DNA of 64,000 bases from Alkalilimnicola ehrlichii (GTDB taxonomy: Bacteria > Pseudomonadota > Gammaproteobacteria > Nitrococcales > AK92), in assembly GCF_003399765.1 (NCBI RefSeq), contig NZ_NFZV01000002.1:1-64000 (forward strand), given 5' to 3'. Within the stretch, counting starts at the first letter, position 1, and every line of letters begins with the position of its first letter. The translations under genes and the position numbers were made by a program. Shown here one piece after another: positions 49,219 to 60,655 of this stretch. Under the pieces are notes generated by a model. It did no database searches and was not told the origin of the DNA. It worked only from the letters and a program-made list of their open reading frames with translations.

Positions 49219-50040
49219 TTAGCGGTTATCCAAACGCTGAATCGTAACCTGAGCGCCGGCCTTACGCAAAACCGGCAGACTGCCGGACTCGGGCAAGCCG
49301 TATTCAGGCGGATAAACGACTTTCACCAAGTACAAACCGCCGGCCGGTGCTGTCACACCCGCCGCCGTGCGGTCTTTGGCCGCCAGGACTTCTCCGGCCC
49401 AGCTAACAGGCGCCTCTCCAGCGCCTATTTTCATCAAGGTACCGGCAATATTCCTTACCATATGATGGAGAAAGGCATTTGCCTCGATATCAAGGTAAAC
49501 AAAGTCGCCGCGGCGCCATACGCTGAGTCGGTCGAGTCGGCGGAACGGGTGCTTCGCCTGGCAGGCAACCGCACGGTACGAGGTAAAATCCTGCTCGCCC
49601 AACAACACTTGCCCGGCCTCATGCATCCGTTCGGCATCGAGTTGCTTGTAGGTCCAAGCAACCCTGTCTCGATTCAGCCCAGGGCGTAGCCGGTGACACA
49701 TAAGCACGTAGCGATAAGCGCGAGACAGGGCACTGAAACGCGCGTTAAACGTCTCCGGCACCGGCTCGGCCCAGCGAAACGATACACCCGGTGGCAGGTT
49801 GGAATTGCCGCCTAGCAGCCAAGCATGCATCGGCCGCTCGGCGTTGGTATCGAAATGAATGACCTGCTGCGTCGCATGGACGCCGGCATCCGTACGGCCG
49901 GCGCACGTCACCGCGATAGGCTCGGCGGCAATCTTGCTCAATGCTTTCTCAACCACCTCTTGCACGGTCACCCCGTGCCGTTGACGCTGCCAACCGATAT
50001 AGGCGGCGCCGTCGTATTCCACCCCTAAGGCAATTCTCAT
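49219..50040 (-). CDS. truA: tRNA pseudouridine(38-40) synthase
   Basis: A 273-residue synthase modifying U38-U40 in the anticodon arm. GVEYDGAAYIGWQRQ opens the protein; the catalytic Asp lies in CAGRTDAGVHATQQVIHFD; RAYRYVLMCHRLRP and FLHHMVRNIAGTLMKIG are conserved. It follows fimV across a strong terminator (120-base gap) and precedes trpF. Confidence 0.96.
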   Translation of the reverse strand: MRIALGVEYDGAAYIGWQRQRHGVTVQEVVEKALSKIAAEPIAVTCAGRTDAGVHATQQVIHFDTNAERPMHAWLLGGNSNLPPGVSFRWAEPVPETFNARFSALSRAYRYVLMCHRLRPGLNRDRVAWTYKQLDAERMHEAGQVLLGEQDFTSYRAVACQAKHPFRRLDRLSVWRRGDFVYLDIEANAFLHHMVRNIAGTLMKIGAGEAPVSWAGEVLAAKDRTAAGVTAPAGGLYLVKVVYPPEYGLPESGSLPVLRKAGAQVTIQRLDNR

Positions 50041-50107
50041 GATTCGCTATGCTAAACCGCGTTAAACAAGAGAAGCGGAAGATACACGAAAAAACAGGAT
50101 GTTGCCT

Positions 50108-50142
50108 AAAAAAACACCGGGCTAGAACGCCGGTGTTTTTTG
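50108..50142 (-). terminator. Terminator after fimV
   Basis: AAAAAACACCGG and CCGGTGTTTTTT form a 12-bp stem with a 9-base loop between fimV and truA; A and T runs flank both sides. It is a strong intrinsic terminator for the leftward fimV transcript. Confidence 0.9.
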
Positions 50143-50160
50143 GTTGTCGCAGCGTAACGA

Positions 50161-52667
50161 CTAACTCGCTTTCTTCAGCAAGGTTTCGGCTTCAGCGCGC
50201 TGGCTGTCGCTACCCTCTTCCAAAACCTCGTCTAACAGACTCCGCGCCCCTTCCTCGTCGCCCATATCCAGATAAGCACGGGCCAAATCGAGCTTAGTGG
50301 CGACTTCATCGCCCAGATCGAACACATTATCGGAATCGGACAGCTGCGGCTGGTCCTCGATAGCCTCGTCCGGCGTAGCCTCGGCGCGAGTCGGTTCTAA
50401 ATCTTCGGGCAAATCGAAATCGAGATGCAGCTCGTCGTCCGTCGTTGGCCCGGCTACCGCCTCTTCCTCTGAGGTCTCGGCAAGCTCTTCGTTCAAGAAG
50501 CTGCTCTCGAACTCCAAGGCGTCGTCAGACTCGTAAGCCTGCCGCTCTGACTCCGGTTCGGCTGCAACCGCATCGCGAGCGGCATCGATGTCGAAATCCA
50601 ACGAGAGTTCGTCGTCCTCGTTTGCCTCGTCGCTTATGGCATCGGCCGCTACCGGTTCTTCCAGCTCACCGGCGTCGAGATCGAAATCGAGCGAGTCGGC
50701 GCCGGCCTTGGGTTTGCTTTCCGTCGCTGGCTCGACAAACGCTTCGGCCTCAAGCTCCGCATCGAACTCGTCATCCTCAACAGCCGGCAGATCGTCGCTC
50801 AGGGCGGACAGGTCGAACGTCTCTTCCTCAGCCGAGGCGAAGGCCTCGTCGCTCGCTTCATCGGCACTGAAGAAGGGATGCTCGGGAGCAATCTCCCGCC
50901 CCATTTCCACTACCTGTTGCCACTCCGGCCCCTGGCCGCGGAGCTGCCCATGCAGGGCTTCCGCATGCGTTTCAAAGCCGGCGCGATTATCCGACAGCGC
51001 CATGATCTCTAACATCTTCAAACGCAGGTCTGTACGAGCCGGCTCTCGCTCTAGGGCAAGGAATAAGACTTCTTCCGCCTGCTCGTAACGGCCATGCTCT
51101 AAGTAGGCATTCGCCTCGGCGATCGGGTCATGATCCGCTGCGACATCGGCCTCGTCAGAGTCCGGCTCTTGAGCTTCGGCGACCTCGTTCCGGTCGCGTC
51201 GTCATCGAATTGGATGCTGACCGGAGCGGCGGCAGCCAGACGCCGACGGCGCACAACTAACCAACCCAACAAGCCCAATAACAGTCCGGTGCCGACCGCC
51301 ATGCCCATGGTTCGCATATCTTGCAGCAAACCCGGCTCTTCGGGCTCCTCCAAGGGCAGTGCCGGAGCAACAGCCGGACGACTCGACGCTTCGGCCACCT
51401 CGGCTACGGTCTGCGCATCGGCGGCCTCGGTAGCTTCGCTCGCCACCTCGGCGGCGACCTCCTCTCCCGCTACGGGGGCTTCTTCGTCGGCTATCGACAA
51501 GTCGGGGACAGGCACTTGTGCCGTCTGCTGCTGCTCCATCTGCAGGTTCAGCAAGCGCTCAAGATTCTCCAGTTCTTGCCGCAAGCCATCGACCTGCCGA
51601 CGTAAATCCTCGTTCTCCGATTGCAGGCTAAGCTCGCTCTCCCGCATCATGCCTAACTCGCGCTGGAGACGCTCGACGCTCTCCTGCGTCGGATTAAGCT
51701 CGGCATCGACTAGCGACCCCCCATCCACGGCCAAATCGGCATCGGTGGCCGCAACCACCCGCAGATGGCCATCCGCCGCGGCCGATGCATCACGCGACTG
51801 GGCTGGTGTTTCCGGCGTTGGCTCCGACTCGGCCGCCGCGACCGACTCAGGCTCGGGCCGTCGGTGCTCGGCCAACATGCGCTGGATTTCTCGGAACGCG
51901 TTCTGCCGGCTGACTTCCGCCATCTCCGAGCCTTCCGGTACGCGCAAGATACTACCGCGACGTAAGCGGTTGATGTCGCCTTCGATAAACGCCTCAGGAT
52001 TCGCTCTAGCGATGGCAAGCATTGCCTGATGAACGTCGATAGAACCGTCGGGGCGCGCGCGCTCGGCGATCCTCCACAGGCTATCGCCGTCGTTCACGCG
52101 ATACTGACCGCTAACCACGGCCGCGGTCGGCGCGGCAGGCGCGGGCTCAGGCTCGGTTGTCCAGCGCGGCTCGGGACGGCTCGGCGAAGCGGTTGCACCA
52201 CGCGTACCGCGCTCGACGCCGCTCCCGACACCTCTGCCTGAGGCGGCGGTCGCAGGCGCAGCGGAAGGCTCATCGGCGTAAACCGGCGGGTCGAGTAGCA
52301 GCGTGTATTCGCGCACCATACGACCGCTCGCCCAATTAACTTCGACGAGAAAATCCAGAAAGGGCTCTTTGATGGGCTCGGAGCTAGTCACCCTAATATA
52401 CGGCCGATCGCCACCTACGACCTCGAATGCAAGATTCGAAAGGAAAAAGGGGCGATCCACGCCGGCCCGATCAAACGCCTCGCTCGGAGCCAGCTCGACG
52501 CTTACCGTACGTAGTTCGTCCGGTTGCACGGCATGCAACGGAATACGGGCCGACAAAGGCTGATTAAGTGCCGATCGTGATTCAATAGCTCCCAAGCCGA
52601 GAGCAAAAGCCGATGTACAGGCCGTAGCGGCCAATGCGGCGACAAGATGGGCAATTTTACGTGCCAT
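50161..52667 (-). CDS. fimV: FimV-like peptidoglycan-binding hub protein (apparent frameshift)
   Basis: About 835 residues after repair. A signal peptide (ALAATACTSAFA) leads to the conserved N-terminal domain LGAIESRSALNQPLSARIPL, a LysM domain (YRVNDGDSLWRIAERARPDG), a Gln/Glu coiled coil, one membrane helix (GMAVGTGLLLGLLGWLVV) and a very acidic cytoplasmic tail with repeated LDFDL/LDFDI units. The end, LDLARAYLDMGDEEGARSLLDEV, is the FimV C-terminal domain. In Pseudomonas FimV organises type IV pilus and polar machinery. The frame breaks at 51190-51191 (GG where GGG is needed), after the membrane helix. ATG 52667 has AGGGAATCTC before it. Confidence 0.9.
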
Positions 52668-52754
52668 GAGATTCCCTATGACCGGTGGAGTCAGCGTGCT
52701 TAGAATGCCGTCCACCTGGCTTTTCTTTGTTGTTGTCTCCCCCCGCGAGCAAAC

Positions 52755-53776
52755 TTACAAGTAGTCGCGGATCAATAGCTCGGCGATCTGCACTGCAGTG
52801 AGCGCTGTTCCTCTACGAACATTATCTGCGACGACCCATAAATTCAAACCCTGCGGGTGCGAGATACTGTCCCGAATGCGCCCAACAAATACCTCATCAT
52901 GTGAGACTCCTTCCGTGACTGCCGTCGGATATCCTCCATCTTCACGCTCGTCAAGGACGCGAATACCCGATGTTTTCGCCAAAATGCGACGCACTTCCTC
53001 CGCAACCAGCGGTTCCCGCGTCTCAAGCCTTAGTATATGAGAATCGCCGTAGAATACAGGAACACGCACTGCCGTGACGTCTATTTTTATATGCTCATCA
53101 ACTAGTATCTTACGCGCCTCCTCCATGATGGTCACCTCTTGATCAGTATAACCATCGTCAAGAAAATCGCCGACCTGCGGTAGACAGTTAAAGGCGATTT
53201 GCTTCGGAAACGCTTTTGCCTTGGCCTCGCGCGCATTCAACAGCATCGCCGTCTGTCCGGCGAGCTCATCGATACCGGCCTTGCCGGCCCCGGAAACTGC
53301 GGCCAAAGCCGTCACGTTGACATTAAGCACGCCCGCTTTAGCGTGGATCGGCTGCAATACCGTTAATAGCTGTAAAGTCGCCGCGCTTGGGCAAGCCACG
53401 ATACCCTTTGGGCGGCTTGCCAGCACCTGCGGATTCACGCTGGGAATCGACAGCGGGACGGCAGCATCCCGGCTGAACGCCGAACTGGTATCGATGACGG
53501 CGCAACCGGCTGTGGCAGCTTCAGGTGCGAACTCGCGCGCCACCCCGGCATCCGTGGCAAAAACGCAATATCTGCTTGGGCAAAGTCAAACTCGCGCTGG
53601 GAGCCTAGCCGAAGGTAACGGTCCTTATATTCGACGCGTTGTCCCACGGCGCTATCTGGGCCTAGGGCATGCACAGCCGCAATAGGCATCTCGCGCTCGG
53701 CGATGAGCGCCAAAATGGAACGACCAACTTCGCTCGTCGCGCCGACGAGCGCGACCTCATAGCCCGCGCTTTTCAT
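52755..53776 (-). CDS. usg: USG-1 protein, non-catalytic aspartate-semialdehyde dehydrogenase homologue (apparent frameshift)
   Basis: About 340 residues after repair. It has the NAD-type fold of Asd (VALVGATSEVGRSILALI; VSGAGKAGIDELAGQTA), but the active-site NCS/T is replaced by GIVACPSAATLQLL, with Ala or Ser where the catalytic Cys sits, as in E. coli Usg. So it is unlikely to be a dehydrogenase. The frame breaks at 53559-53563 (T5 on the coding strand; T6 reads IAFFATDAGVAREF). It lies between the true asd and fimV, the conserved usg position. Confidence 0.85.
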
Positions 53777-53803
53777 TCGATTCGCCGCTTCCTTTTACGA
53801 AAA

Positions 53804-53830
53804 GCCCGCACCGAAAACATCGATGCGGGC
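53804..53830 (-). terminator. Terminator after asd
   Basis: Minus-strand GCCCGCA/TGCGGGC stem with a 13-base loop, followed by TTTTCG, between asd and usg. The T tract is short, so some read-through into usg is likely. Confidence 0.65.
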
Positions 53831-53839
53831 AGCTCACGA

Positions 53840-54952
53840 TTAGCTGTCGAGCAGAATGCGTAACATCCGCCGCAGCGGTTCGGCGGCACCCCACAGCAAT
53901 TGGTCGCCCGAGGTGAATGCGGACAGGTACTCGGGCCCCATGTTCAGCTTACGCAGGCGACCGACCGGAACGGTCAAGGTACCGGTTACGGCGGTCGGGG
54001 TCAGATCCCGTACCGAGTCTTCTTTCTCGTTCGGAACGACTTTGACCCAATCGTTAGCCTCGGCCAACATGCCGTAGATTTCGTCCAGCGGCACATCGCG
54101 AGTGAGCTTGATTGTCATCGCTTGGCTATGGCAGCGCATCGAACCGACCCGCACGCAAAGCCCGTCGATCGGGATAGGGTTGTCGCGACGGCCAAGGATT
54201 TTGTTGGTCTCGACGCTCCCTTTCCACTCTTCTTTGCTTTGCCCGTTGTCGAGTTTCTTGTCGATCCAGGGAATCAAGCTGCCGGCCAAGGGCACACCGA
54301 AGTGGTCGACCGGAAAACTATCGGCGCGCATCGCCTCGGTCACAGCCCGATCGATGTCTAAGATGCTGCTTGCCGGATCTTCCAGGAGCGATTTCGTTGC
54401 GCCGTAAGTCGCCCCCATCTGATTCAGCAACTCGCGCATGTTTTGGGCACCGGCACCGCTCGCTGCCTGGTAGGTCATGGAGGTCATCCACTCGACCAGC
54501 CCCGCCTTGAACAAACCGCCCAAGGCCATGAGCGAAAGGCTAACAGTGCAGTTACCGCCGACGTAGGTTTTTACGCCGCGCGCCAAACCGTCTTTGATAA
54601 CGTCCAGGTTAACCGGGTCGAGCACTAAGATGGCATCGTCTTCCATGCGCAAGGTAGAAGCGGCATCGATCCAATAGCCGTCCCAACCGCTGTTGCGCAA
54701 ATCCTGATAAACGGCACTGGTGTAGTCGCCGCCCTGGCAGGAGATAATGACATCCATCGTCTTCAACTCATCGATGGACTTAGCATCCTTGAGCGGCGGC
54801 ACCTCTTTGCCAATGTTCGGCCCAGCCTGCCCCACCTGAGAGGTGGTGAAGAAAATCGGTTCGATAGCGTCGAAGTCGGCTTCCGCCTGCATCCGTTCCA
54901 TCAGCACGGAACCAACCATCCCGCGCCAACCGACAAATCCTACTCGCTTCAT
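53840..54952 (-). CDS. asd: Aspartate-semialdehyde dehydrogenase
   Basis: A 370-residue enzyme reducing aspartyl phosphate to the semialdehyde, the branch to lysine, threonine and methionine. The N-terminus [16 protein letters not shown] binds NADP, the catalytic Cys is in [17 protein letters not shown], and the His is in [16 protein letters not shown]. This is the long gammaproteobacterial type. It lies 78 bases after leuB and before the Usg homologue. Confidence 0.97.
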   Translation of the reverse strand: MKRVGFVGWRGMVGSVLMERMQAEADFDAIEPIFFTTSQVGQAGPNIGKEVPPLKDAKSIDELKTMDVIISCQGGDYTSAVYQDLRNSGWDGYWIDAASTLRMEDDAILVLDPVNLDVIKDGLARGVKTYVGGNCTVSLSLMALGGLFKAGLVEWMTSMTYQAASGAGAQNMRELLNQMGATYGATKSLLEDPASSILDIDRAVTEAMRADSFPVDHFGVPLAGSLIPWIDKKLDNGQSKEEWKGSVETNKILGRRDNPIPIDGLCVRVGSMRCHSQAMTIKLTRDVPLDEIYGMLAEANDWVKVVPNEKEDSVRDLTPTAVTGTLTVPVGRLRKLNMGPEYLSAFTSGDQLLWGAAEPLRRMLRILLDS

Positions 54953-55030
54953 AATATGTCTAACCTCGAGGGTTACTGTGAATTACGATGGGGTGTGCCC
55001 GAACGATCGCTGCGCCAGTCAGAAGCAAAA

Positions 55031-56116
55031 TCACGCCTGCTCCCGCAGCGCGGCGATAACGGCGTCGCCCATCTCATGGGTGCCGACCTTTTTCGAGCCT
55101 TCGGTATAAATATCCGCCGTACGGTAGCCCTGATCGAGCACTTTGCCTACGGCCTGTTGGATACGGTCGGCCAGCTTTGGTTCACCGAGGCTATATCGCA
55201 GCATCATCGCGACCGAAAGAATGGTCGCCAGTGGGTTCGCCACACCCTGCCCTGCGATGTCCGGGGCGGAGCCATGGATCGGCTCGTACATCCCCTTGGC
55301 GTTCTCATCGAGCGAAGCGGACGGCAACATACCGATCGAGCCCGTCAGCATTGCGGCGCAATCGGAGAGGATATCGCCGAACATATTCTCCGTAACCACC
55401 ACGTCGAATTGTTTCGGCGCCCGCACCAACTGCATGGCGGCATTGTCGACGTACATGTGGCTGAGCTCGACGTTCGGGTAATCCTGGGCGACCCGCTCCA
55501 TCACCTCGCGCCACAGCTCGGAGACTTCGAGTACATTCGCTTTATCGACCGAGCAAACGCGACCGGCACGTTTGCTCGCCACGTCAAAGGCGAGTCGACC
55601 GATGCGCTCGATCTCGTCTTCGGCGTAAATCATGGTGTTGTAGCCTTCGCGCTGACCGTCGGCCCGTTCGCGAATCTCTCGCGGCTGACCGAAGTACATA
55701 CCGCCGGTCAGTTCGCGGACGATCATAATATCGAGGCCGGCAACAACTTCCGGCTTGAGTGCCGAAGCATCGGCCAGCTGCGGATAAAGAATGGCCGGAC
55801 GCAGATTGCCGAACAGGTTCAGCTCGGAGCGAATCGCCAACAAGCCGCGCTCGGGGCGCAACGGGCGGTCCAGCTTGTCGTACTGCGGCCCACCGACCGC
55901 ACCCAGCAGCACCGCATGGGCATCGCGCGCCAGTGCCAACGTGTTGTTCGGCAACGGCACGCCTTCGGCGTCGTAGGCGGCACCGCCGATTAGGGCGTGC
56001 TCAAGCTGACAGTCGAAATCGAAGGTGCTGCACAGGCACTCCAACACTTTTACGGCTTCGGCAACGATTTCCGGCCCGATGCCGTCCCCCGGCAATACAA
56101 GAATCTTCTTGGTCAT
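55031..56116 (-). CDS. leuB: 3-isopropylmalate dehydrogenase
   Basis: A 361-residue NAD-dependent enzyme of leucine synthesis. Motifs: [20 protein letters not shown] at the start, [16 protein letters not shown], the metal-binding [29 protein letters not shown] region, and [17 protein letters not shown], the signature of the family. It lies 9 bases after leuD. Confidence 0.97.
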   Translation of the reverse strand: MTKKILVLPGDGIGPEIVAEAVKVLECLCSTFDFDCQLEHALIGGAAYDAEGVPLPNNTLALARDAHAVLLGAVGGPQYDKLDRPLRPERGLLAIRSELNLFGNLRPAILYPQLADASALKPEVVAGLDIMIVRELTGGMYFGQPREIRERADGQREGYNTMIYAEDEIERIGRLAFDVASKRAGRVCSVDKANVLEVSELWREVMERVAQDYPNVELSHMYVDNAAMQLVRAPKQFDVVVTENMFGDILSDCAAMLTGSIGMLPSASLDENAKGMYEPIHGSAPDIAGQGVANPLATILSVAMMLRYSLGEPKLADRIQQAVGKVLDQGYRTADIYTEGSKKVGTHEMGDAVIAALREQA

Positions 56117-56125
56117 GTTGTTTCC

Positions 56126-56770
56126 TTACCCGTTACCGAACAGCCACGGCGCCTGCTGATTACGGCGCTGCTCGTAGGCGCGAATTTCATCGGCATGCTG
56201 CAAGGTCAAACCGATTTCGTCTAAGCCGTTAATGAGGCAATGCTTGCGAAAATCGTCGATATCGAAACGCAGCACCTCGCCGCTAGGCGTAGTCACCGTC
56301 TGCTCCGGCAAATCGATCTGTAACCGGTACCCCGGGTTCGCCTCGACTTCCTCGAATAACTGCTGCACGGCCTCTTCGCTCAAGGCGATAGGCAATAAGC
56401 CATTCTTTAAGCAGTTGTTATAAAAAATATCGCCGAAACTGGGCGCGACGACGGCGCGAATTCCGTAATCGGCTAACGCCCAAGGCGCATGCTCGCGCGA
56501 GGAACCGCAACCGAAGTTACGCCGCGCCAACAAAACTTCCGCGCCTTGGTAACGGTCGTGGTTCAACACGAAATCCGGGTTCAGCGGCCGCTGGCTGCAA
56601 TCCTGCCCAGGCTGCCCCTGATCCAGGTAGCGCCATTCGTCGAACAGATTCGGCCCAAAGCCGGTGCGCTTGATCGATTTCAAAAACTGTTTCGGAATAA
56701 TGGCGTCGGTATCGACATTGGCACGATCCAGCGGCACCACCAAACCGTCGAGCGTGGTAAACGGCTGCAT
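56126..56770 (-). CDS. leuD: 3-isopropylmalate dehydratase, small subunit
   Basis: A 214-residue swivel domain partner of LeuC in isopropylmalate isomerisation. [20 protein letters not shown] and [19 protein letters not shown] are the typical motifs. Its ATG comes right after the leuC stop, and it precedes leuB. Confidence 0.97.
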   Translation of the reverse strand: MQPFTTLDGLVVPLDRANVDTDAIIPKQFLKSIKRTGFGPNLFDEWRYLDQGQPGQDCSQRPLNPDFVLNHDRYQGAEVLLARRNFGCGSSREHAPWALADYGIRAVVAPSFGDIFYNNCLKNGLLPIALSEEAVQQLFEEVEANPGYRLQIDLPEQTVTTPSGEVLRFDIDDFRKHCLINGLDEIGLTLQHADEIRAYEQRRNQQAPWLFGNG

Positions 56771-56771
56771 A

Positions 56772-58175
56772 TCAGAAACTCCTCACATCGACGAAGTGAC
56801 CGGCAATCGCCGCCGCTGCCGCCATGGCCGGACTCACCAGATGGGTACGCCCGCCGTGACCTTGGCGGCCTTCGAAATTCCGGTTAGAGGTCGACGCGCA
56901 GCGCTCGCCGGACTCTAAGCGATCCGCGTTCATCGCCAGACACATAGAGCACCCGGGTTCGCGCCATTCGAATCCGGCCTCCAAAAACACTTTATCCAGC
57001 CCCTCTTCCTCGGCCTGCCGTTTCACCAAACCGGAACCGGGCACAACCATCGCCTGCTTAACGCTCGCCGCTACTTTACGGCCCTTTATGACGCTGGCTG
57101 CGGCGCGCAAATCCTCGATGCGGGAATTGGTGCAGGAGCCAATGAACACACGGTCGATTTTAATCTCGGTGATCGGCGTCTCCGGCTCCAGCCCCATATA
57201 CTCAAGCGCCCGCGCCATGCCGGATTTGCGCACCGGATCGGATTCTTTGAAAGGGTTCGGTACGGCGCCATCTACCGGCGCCACCATCTCGGGCGAGGTT
57301 CCCCAGCTGACCTGGGGCTTGATGTCCGCCGCATTAAGCCGCACCACCCGGTCGAACTCGGCATCGGCGTCGCTTTTCAGCTCCCGCCAGGCGGCAACGG
57401 CTTGCTCCCAAACGTCGGCCTTGGGCGCAAACGGCCGGCCTTTTACGTAGTCGATGGTCTTATCGTCCACGGCCACCATACCGCAGCGCGCGCCCGCTTC
57501 GATGGCCATGTTGCATACCGTCATTCGCCCTTCGACGCTAAGCGCGCGGATGGCGTCGCCGCCGAACTCGATGGCATAGCCGGTACCACCGGCAGTACCG
57601 ATCTCGCCGATAATAGCCAGCACGATATCTTTGGCCGTCACGCCCGGGCCGATCTCGCCGTCGACGCTCACCAGCATCGCCTTGGATTTATGCTGCATGA
57701 GCGTTTGCGTGGCCAACACGTGCTCGACCTCGGAGGTCCCGATGCCGAACGCCAAAGCGCCCAGCGCGCCATGAGTCGATGTGTGCGAATCGCCACAGAC
57801 GACCGTCATCCCCGGCAGGGTCGCGCCTTGCTCGGGGCCAATGACATGAACGATCCCCTGTCTTGGGTCGTTCATATCGAATTCGGTAATGCCGTAAGCC
57901 CGGCAGTTACTATCCAGTGTTTCCACCTGTAGCCGGGAAACCGGGTCGCTAATACCCTGGCTACGGTCGGTGGTCGGTACATTGTGATCGGCGACAGCAA
58001 GGCTGGCACTAACACGCCACGGCTGCCGTCCGGCTAGCCGCAGCCCCTCGAAAGCCTGCGGCGAGGTCACCTCGTGCACCAGGTGACGGTCGATATACAG
58101 CAACGTAGAGCCGTCGTCGTTATGACGCACGACGTGCGCATCCCACAATTTGTCGTAAAGAGTCTTACCGGCCAT
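56772..58175 (-). CDS. leuC: 3-isopropylmalate dehydratase, large subunit
   Basis: A 467-residue aconitase-type [4Fe-4S] enzyme. Iron-sulfur ligands are in [18 protein letters not shown] and [30 protein letters not shown] carries substrate-binding residues. It is the first gene of leuCDB. No leader peptide rich in leucine is seen upstream, so attenuation of the E. coli kind is not indicated. Confidence 0.97.
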   Translation of the reverse strand: MAGKTLYDKLWDAHVVRHNDDGSTLLYIDRHLVHEVTSPQAFEGLRLAGRQPWRVSASLAVADHNVPTTDRSQGISDPVSRLQVETLDSNCRAYGITEFDMNDPRQGIVHVIGPEQGATLPGMTVVCGDSHTSTHGALGALAFGIGTSEVEHVLATQTLMQHKSKAMLVSVDGEIGPGVTAKDIVLAIIGEIGTAGGTGYAIEFGGDAIRALSVEGRMTVCNMAIEAGARCGMVAVDDKTIDYVKGRPFAPKADVWEQAVAAWRELKSDADAEFDRVVRLNAADIKPQVSWGTSPEMVAPVDGAVPNPFKESDPVRKSGMARALEYMGLEPETPITEIKIDRVFIGSCTNSRIEDLRAAASVIKGRKVAASVKQAMVVPGSGLVKRQAEEEGLDKVFLEAGFEWREPGCSMCLAMNADRLESGERCASTSNRNFEGRQGHGGRTHLVSPAMAAAAAIAGHFVDVRSF

Positions 58176-58262
58176 ACAACACTCGATAGTCTGTGGTTTG
58201 ATCCAAGCGTCGTCGCAACCTAGCGCCCAACGACGTCCTTAGCCCAGATACTCGGATCGGCC

Positions 58263-58268
58263 ATTATA
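58263..58268 (-). promoter_or_regulatory. Possible -10 element for leuCDB
   Basis: A perfect TATAAT on the minus strand lies about 88 bases before the leuC ATG. The -35 region 17 bases further is a poor match, so a promoter needing an activator (for instance a LysR-type LeuO or similar) is possible but not shown. Confidence 0.4.
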
Positions 58269-58337
58269 ACGGATTCAGAGAATTCTAGCGTGCCCCTGTA
58301 ACATGAAGGGCGAGAAACACGCCCAAACCGAGTTCGC

Positions 58338-59498
58338 TCAGTCACCGACCCGACGCCCGGGAATCTGGGTATAGGCGATAATGGCGGTCACAGCGGCTAG
58401 CACGGCCGCGGCATAAAACGTCGTCTCGCCACCGACGACATCCCACAAATAACCGCTAATCAACGCCCCGACAGCAACCCCGGCGCCAAACGTGAGACTG
58501 CTATACAGCGCCTGCCCGCGCCCCTGATTGGGCCCGACAAAATAACGGTTTACCAGCTGAATACCCACCGCGTGATATACGCCATAGGTGGCCGCATGCA
58601 GCAATTGGGCGCCGAACAATACCGGCAACAGATCGGCAAACTCGCCGATCAACCACCAGCGCAAAGCTGCCAATAGCAACGTTGCCGTCATCAGCAAGCG
58701 GGCGCCGAACCGCGGCAACAAACGATGCATGAGTAAGAAAACGCCGATCTCCGCCACCACGCCGACAGCCCAGAGCGCGCCGACTAAAACGCTGGAATAG
58801 CCTTGATCCTGTAGATAAATACTATAGAAGGCGTAATACGGACCGTGACTGGCTTGCAGCAGAAAGCAAACAATGAGAAACCCCAACACATGGGGCTGCA
58901 AAGCAACTTTCAGAAAACCCGGCTCTGCCCGGCTCACCCTCTCCTGCCGGCGTTCGGGCGTGAGAAAGCTAGAAACCGTCAAGGCAAAGAAAAACAATAA
59001 AATGGTCAGCGGCAAGACCGCCTCGCCAAAGTAATCGATCAGCTCGCCAACTCCGATGACGGCGACAATAAACCCAACCGACCCCCATAAGCGGATGCGA
59101 CTGTAATCCTGTTCGCGCCCCTGCAGGTGATTCATGGTGTTGGCTTCATACTGAGCCAGGCAGGCGTTCCAGAAGAAACTGAACAAGGCCATCACGCCAG
59201 CCAACCACCAATACCCGGAGCCAAGAAAAACGCCGAGAAAGGTCAACAAGGCAACGGCGCTGGCGAGCCGAACGATAAACATTCGCCGTCCGCTGCGATC
59301 CGCCAACCAGCCCCATAGGTTGGGCGCCACTATGCGCGTGGCATGCAGGATAGCCATGAGTTCGCCGATTTCCGCGGCGCTAAACCCCTGCCCACGGAGA
59401 TACGGCCCCCAGTAGGGGACCAGCGCCCCTAGGATGGCAAAGTAGAAGAAGTAAAAGTTAGATAGCCGCCAGTACGGTAAACCCGCCGTCATCCTCAC
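58338..59498 (-). CDS. MFS transporter, HcaT-like (PPP family)
   Basis: A 386-residue membrane protein with about twelve helices. The N-terminus [22 protein letters not shown] and [13 protein letters not shown] are typical of the phenylpropionate/nucleoside H+ symporter group (MFS_1-like). [14 protein letters not shown] is the A-loop between helices 2 and 3. The substrate is unknown. GTG 59498 overlaps the aroC stop (GTGA); ATG 59492 is an alternative start. Linkage to aroC is also seen in Pseudomonas. Confidence 0.87.
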   Translation of the reverse strand: MRMTAGLPYWRLSNFYFFYFAILGALVPYWGPYLRGQGFSAAEIGELMAILHATRIVAPNLWGWLADRSGRRMFIVRLASAVALLTFLGVFLGSGYWWLAGVMALFSFFWNACLAQYEANTMNHLQGREQDYSRIRLWGSVGFIVAVIGVGELIDYFGEAVLPLTILLFFFALTVSSFLTPERRQERVSRAEPGFLKVALQPHVLGFLIVCFLLQASHGPYYAFYSIYLQDQGYSSVLVGALWAVGVVAEIGVFLLMHRLLPRFGARLLMTATLLLAALRWWLIGEFADLLPVLFGAQLLHAATYGVYHAVGIQLVNRYFVGPNQGRGQALYSSLTFGAGVAVGALISGYLWDVVGGETTFYAAAVLAAVTAIIAYTQIPGRRVGD

Positions 59499-60597
59499 TC
59501 ATCCGGCGTGGCGGGTATAATCGGCGTACCGGAATCGACATCTTGATTTTGCGCCCGATGACGCAAAGCGTGATCCATTAGGGTCAAAGCCAACATAGCT
59601 TCGGCTATCGGCGTTGCCCGAATTCCGACACAGGGATCGTGACGGCCGGTCGTCACTACCTCTACCGGCTGCCCGTGCACATCGACCGACCGCCCCGGCA
59701 CGCGAATGCTGGAAGTTGGCTTGAGCGCGATATGCGCGACAATCGCCTGCCCGGTGGAAATACCGCCCAGCACACCGCCTGCGTGATTACTCAAAAACCG
59801 GCCGGAGCGATCTCATCGCGATGCTCGCTACCCTTTTGCGCCACGCTGGCAAATCCGGCACCTATTTCCACCCCTTTGACGGCGTTAATACTCATTAGGC
59901 CATGAGCGAGTTCGGCGTCGAGGCGATCGAAAATCGGCTCCCCCCAGCCCGGCGGAACCCCCTCGGCGATAACCGTCACTTTAGCGCCGACCGAATCGCC
60001 GTCTCGACGCAGTCCATCCACATACGCTTCCAGTTCGGGCAGACGCTCGGGGTCGGCACAGAAAAAAGGGTTCTCGCCAACCGCTTCCCAATCGTGCAGT
60101 GCTAACTCATAAGGGCCGAGCTGGGACAAATAGCCGCGAATACGCACGCCGTAGCGCTCGCTTAAGTACTTCTTAGCAATTGCGCCCGCCGCCACGCGCA
60201 TAGCCGTTTCCCGCGCCGACGAACGCCCGCCGCCACGGTAGTCGCGCACCCCGTACTTCTGTCGGTAAGTGTAGTCGGCATGGCCAGGCCGAAACTGCTC
60301 GGCGATTTTCGAGTAATCCTTCGAGCGCTGATCGGTATTCTCAATCAACAAGCCGATCGGCGTACCGGTGGTGCGCCCTTCAAAGACGCCGGAGAGAATC
60401 CTCACCTGGTCGGGTTCGCGCCGCTGCGTCGTGAACCTCGATGTGCCAGGCTTGCGGCGATCCAGATCCGCTTGCAGATCCGCCTCGCTCAACGCCAGCC
60501 CCGGCGGACAACCGTCGACGATACACCCCAGAGCCGGACCATGGCTTTCGCCAAAGGTAGTCACCGTGAACAGCTTGCCGAAGGTATTACCAGACAT
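59495..60597 (-). CDS. aroC: Chorismate synthase (apparent frameshift)
   Basis: A 367-residue FMN-dependent enzyme (after repair) forming chorismate, the last shared step of aromatic synthesis. It has [40 protein letters not shown] and, after the break, [14 protein letters not shown] and LKPTSSI. The frame breaks at 59793-59797, a run of five T on the coding strand; six T would read [10 protein letters not shown]. As the rest is fully conserved and the gene is normally needed for growth without aromatics, a base-call loss is more likely than a pseudogene. Confidence 0.92.
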
Positions 60598-60655
60598 CGC
60601 TTTTTCCGAATCCTTGTTAGCGTTAGGGAGTAAACGCGGCGCCTATGTGCTCTGT

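Noticed and set aside
54956-55993. A 345-codon plus-strand open frame.
   Set aside because: It is antisense to leuB, with no family features; a shadow frame.
58180-58330. A leucine leader peptide before leuC.
   Set aside because: The only short frame (from about 58264) has no leucine run and starts inside the putative -10 element.
59490-60597. aroC as a pseudogene or two separate genes.
   Set aside because: Both parts are fully conserved and join cleanly with one T; the smaller frame has no start signal of its own.
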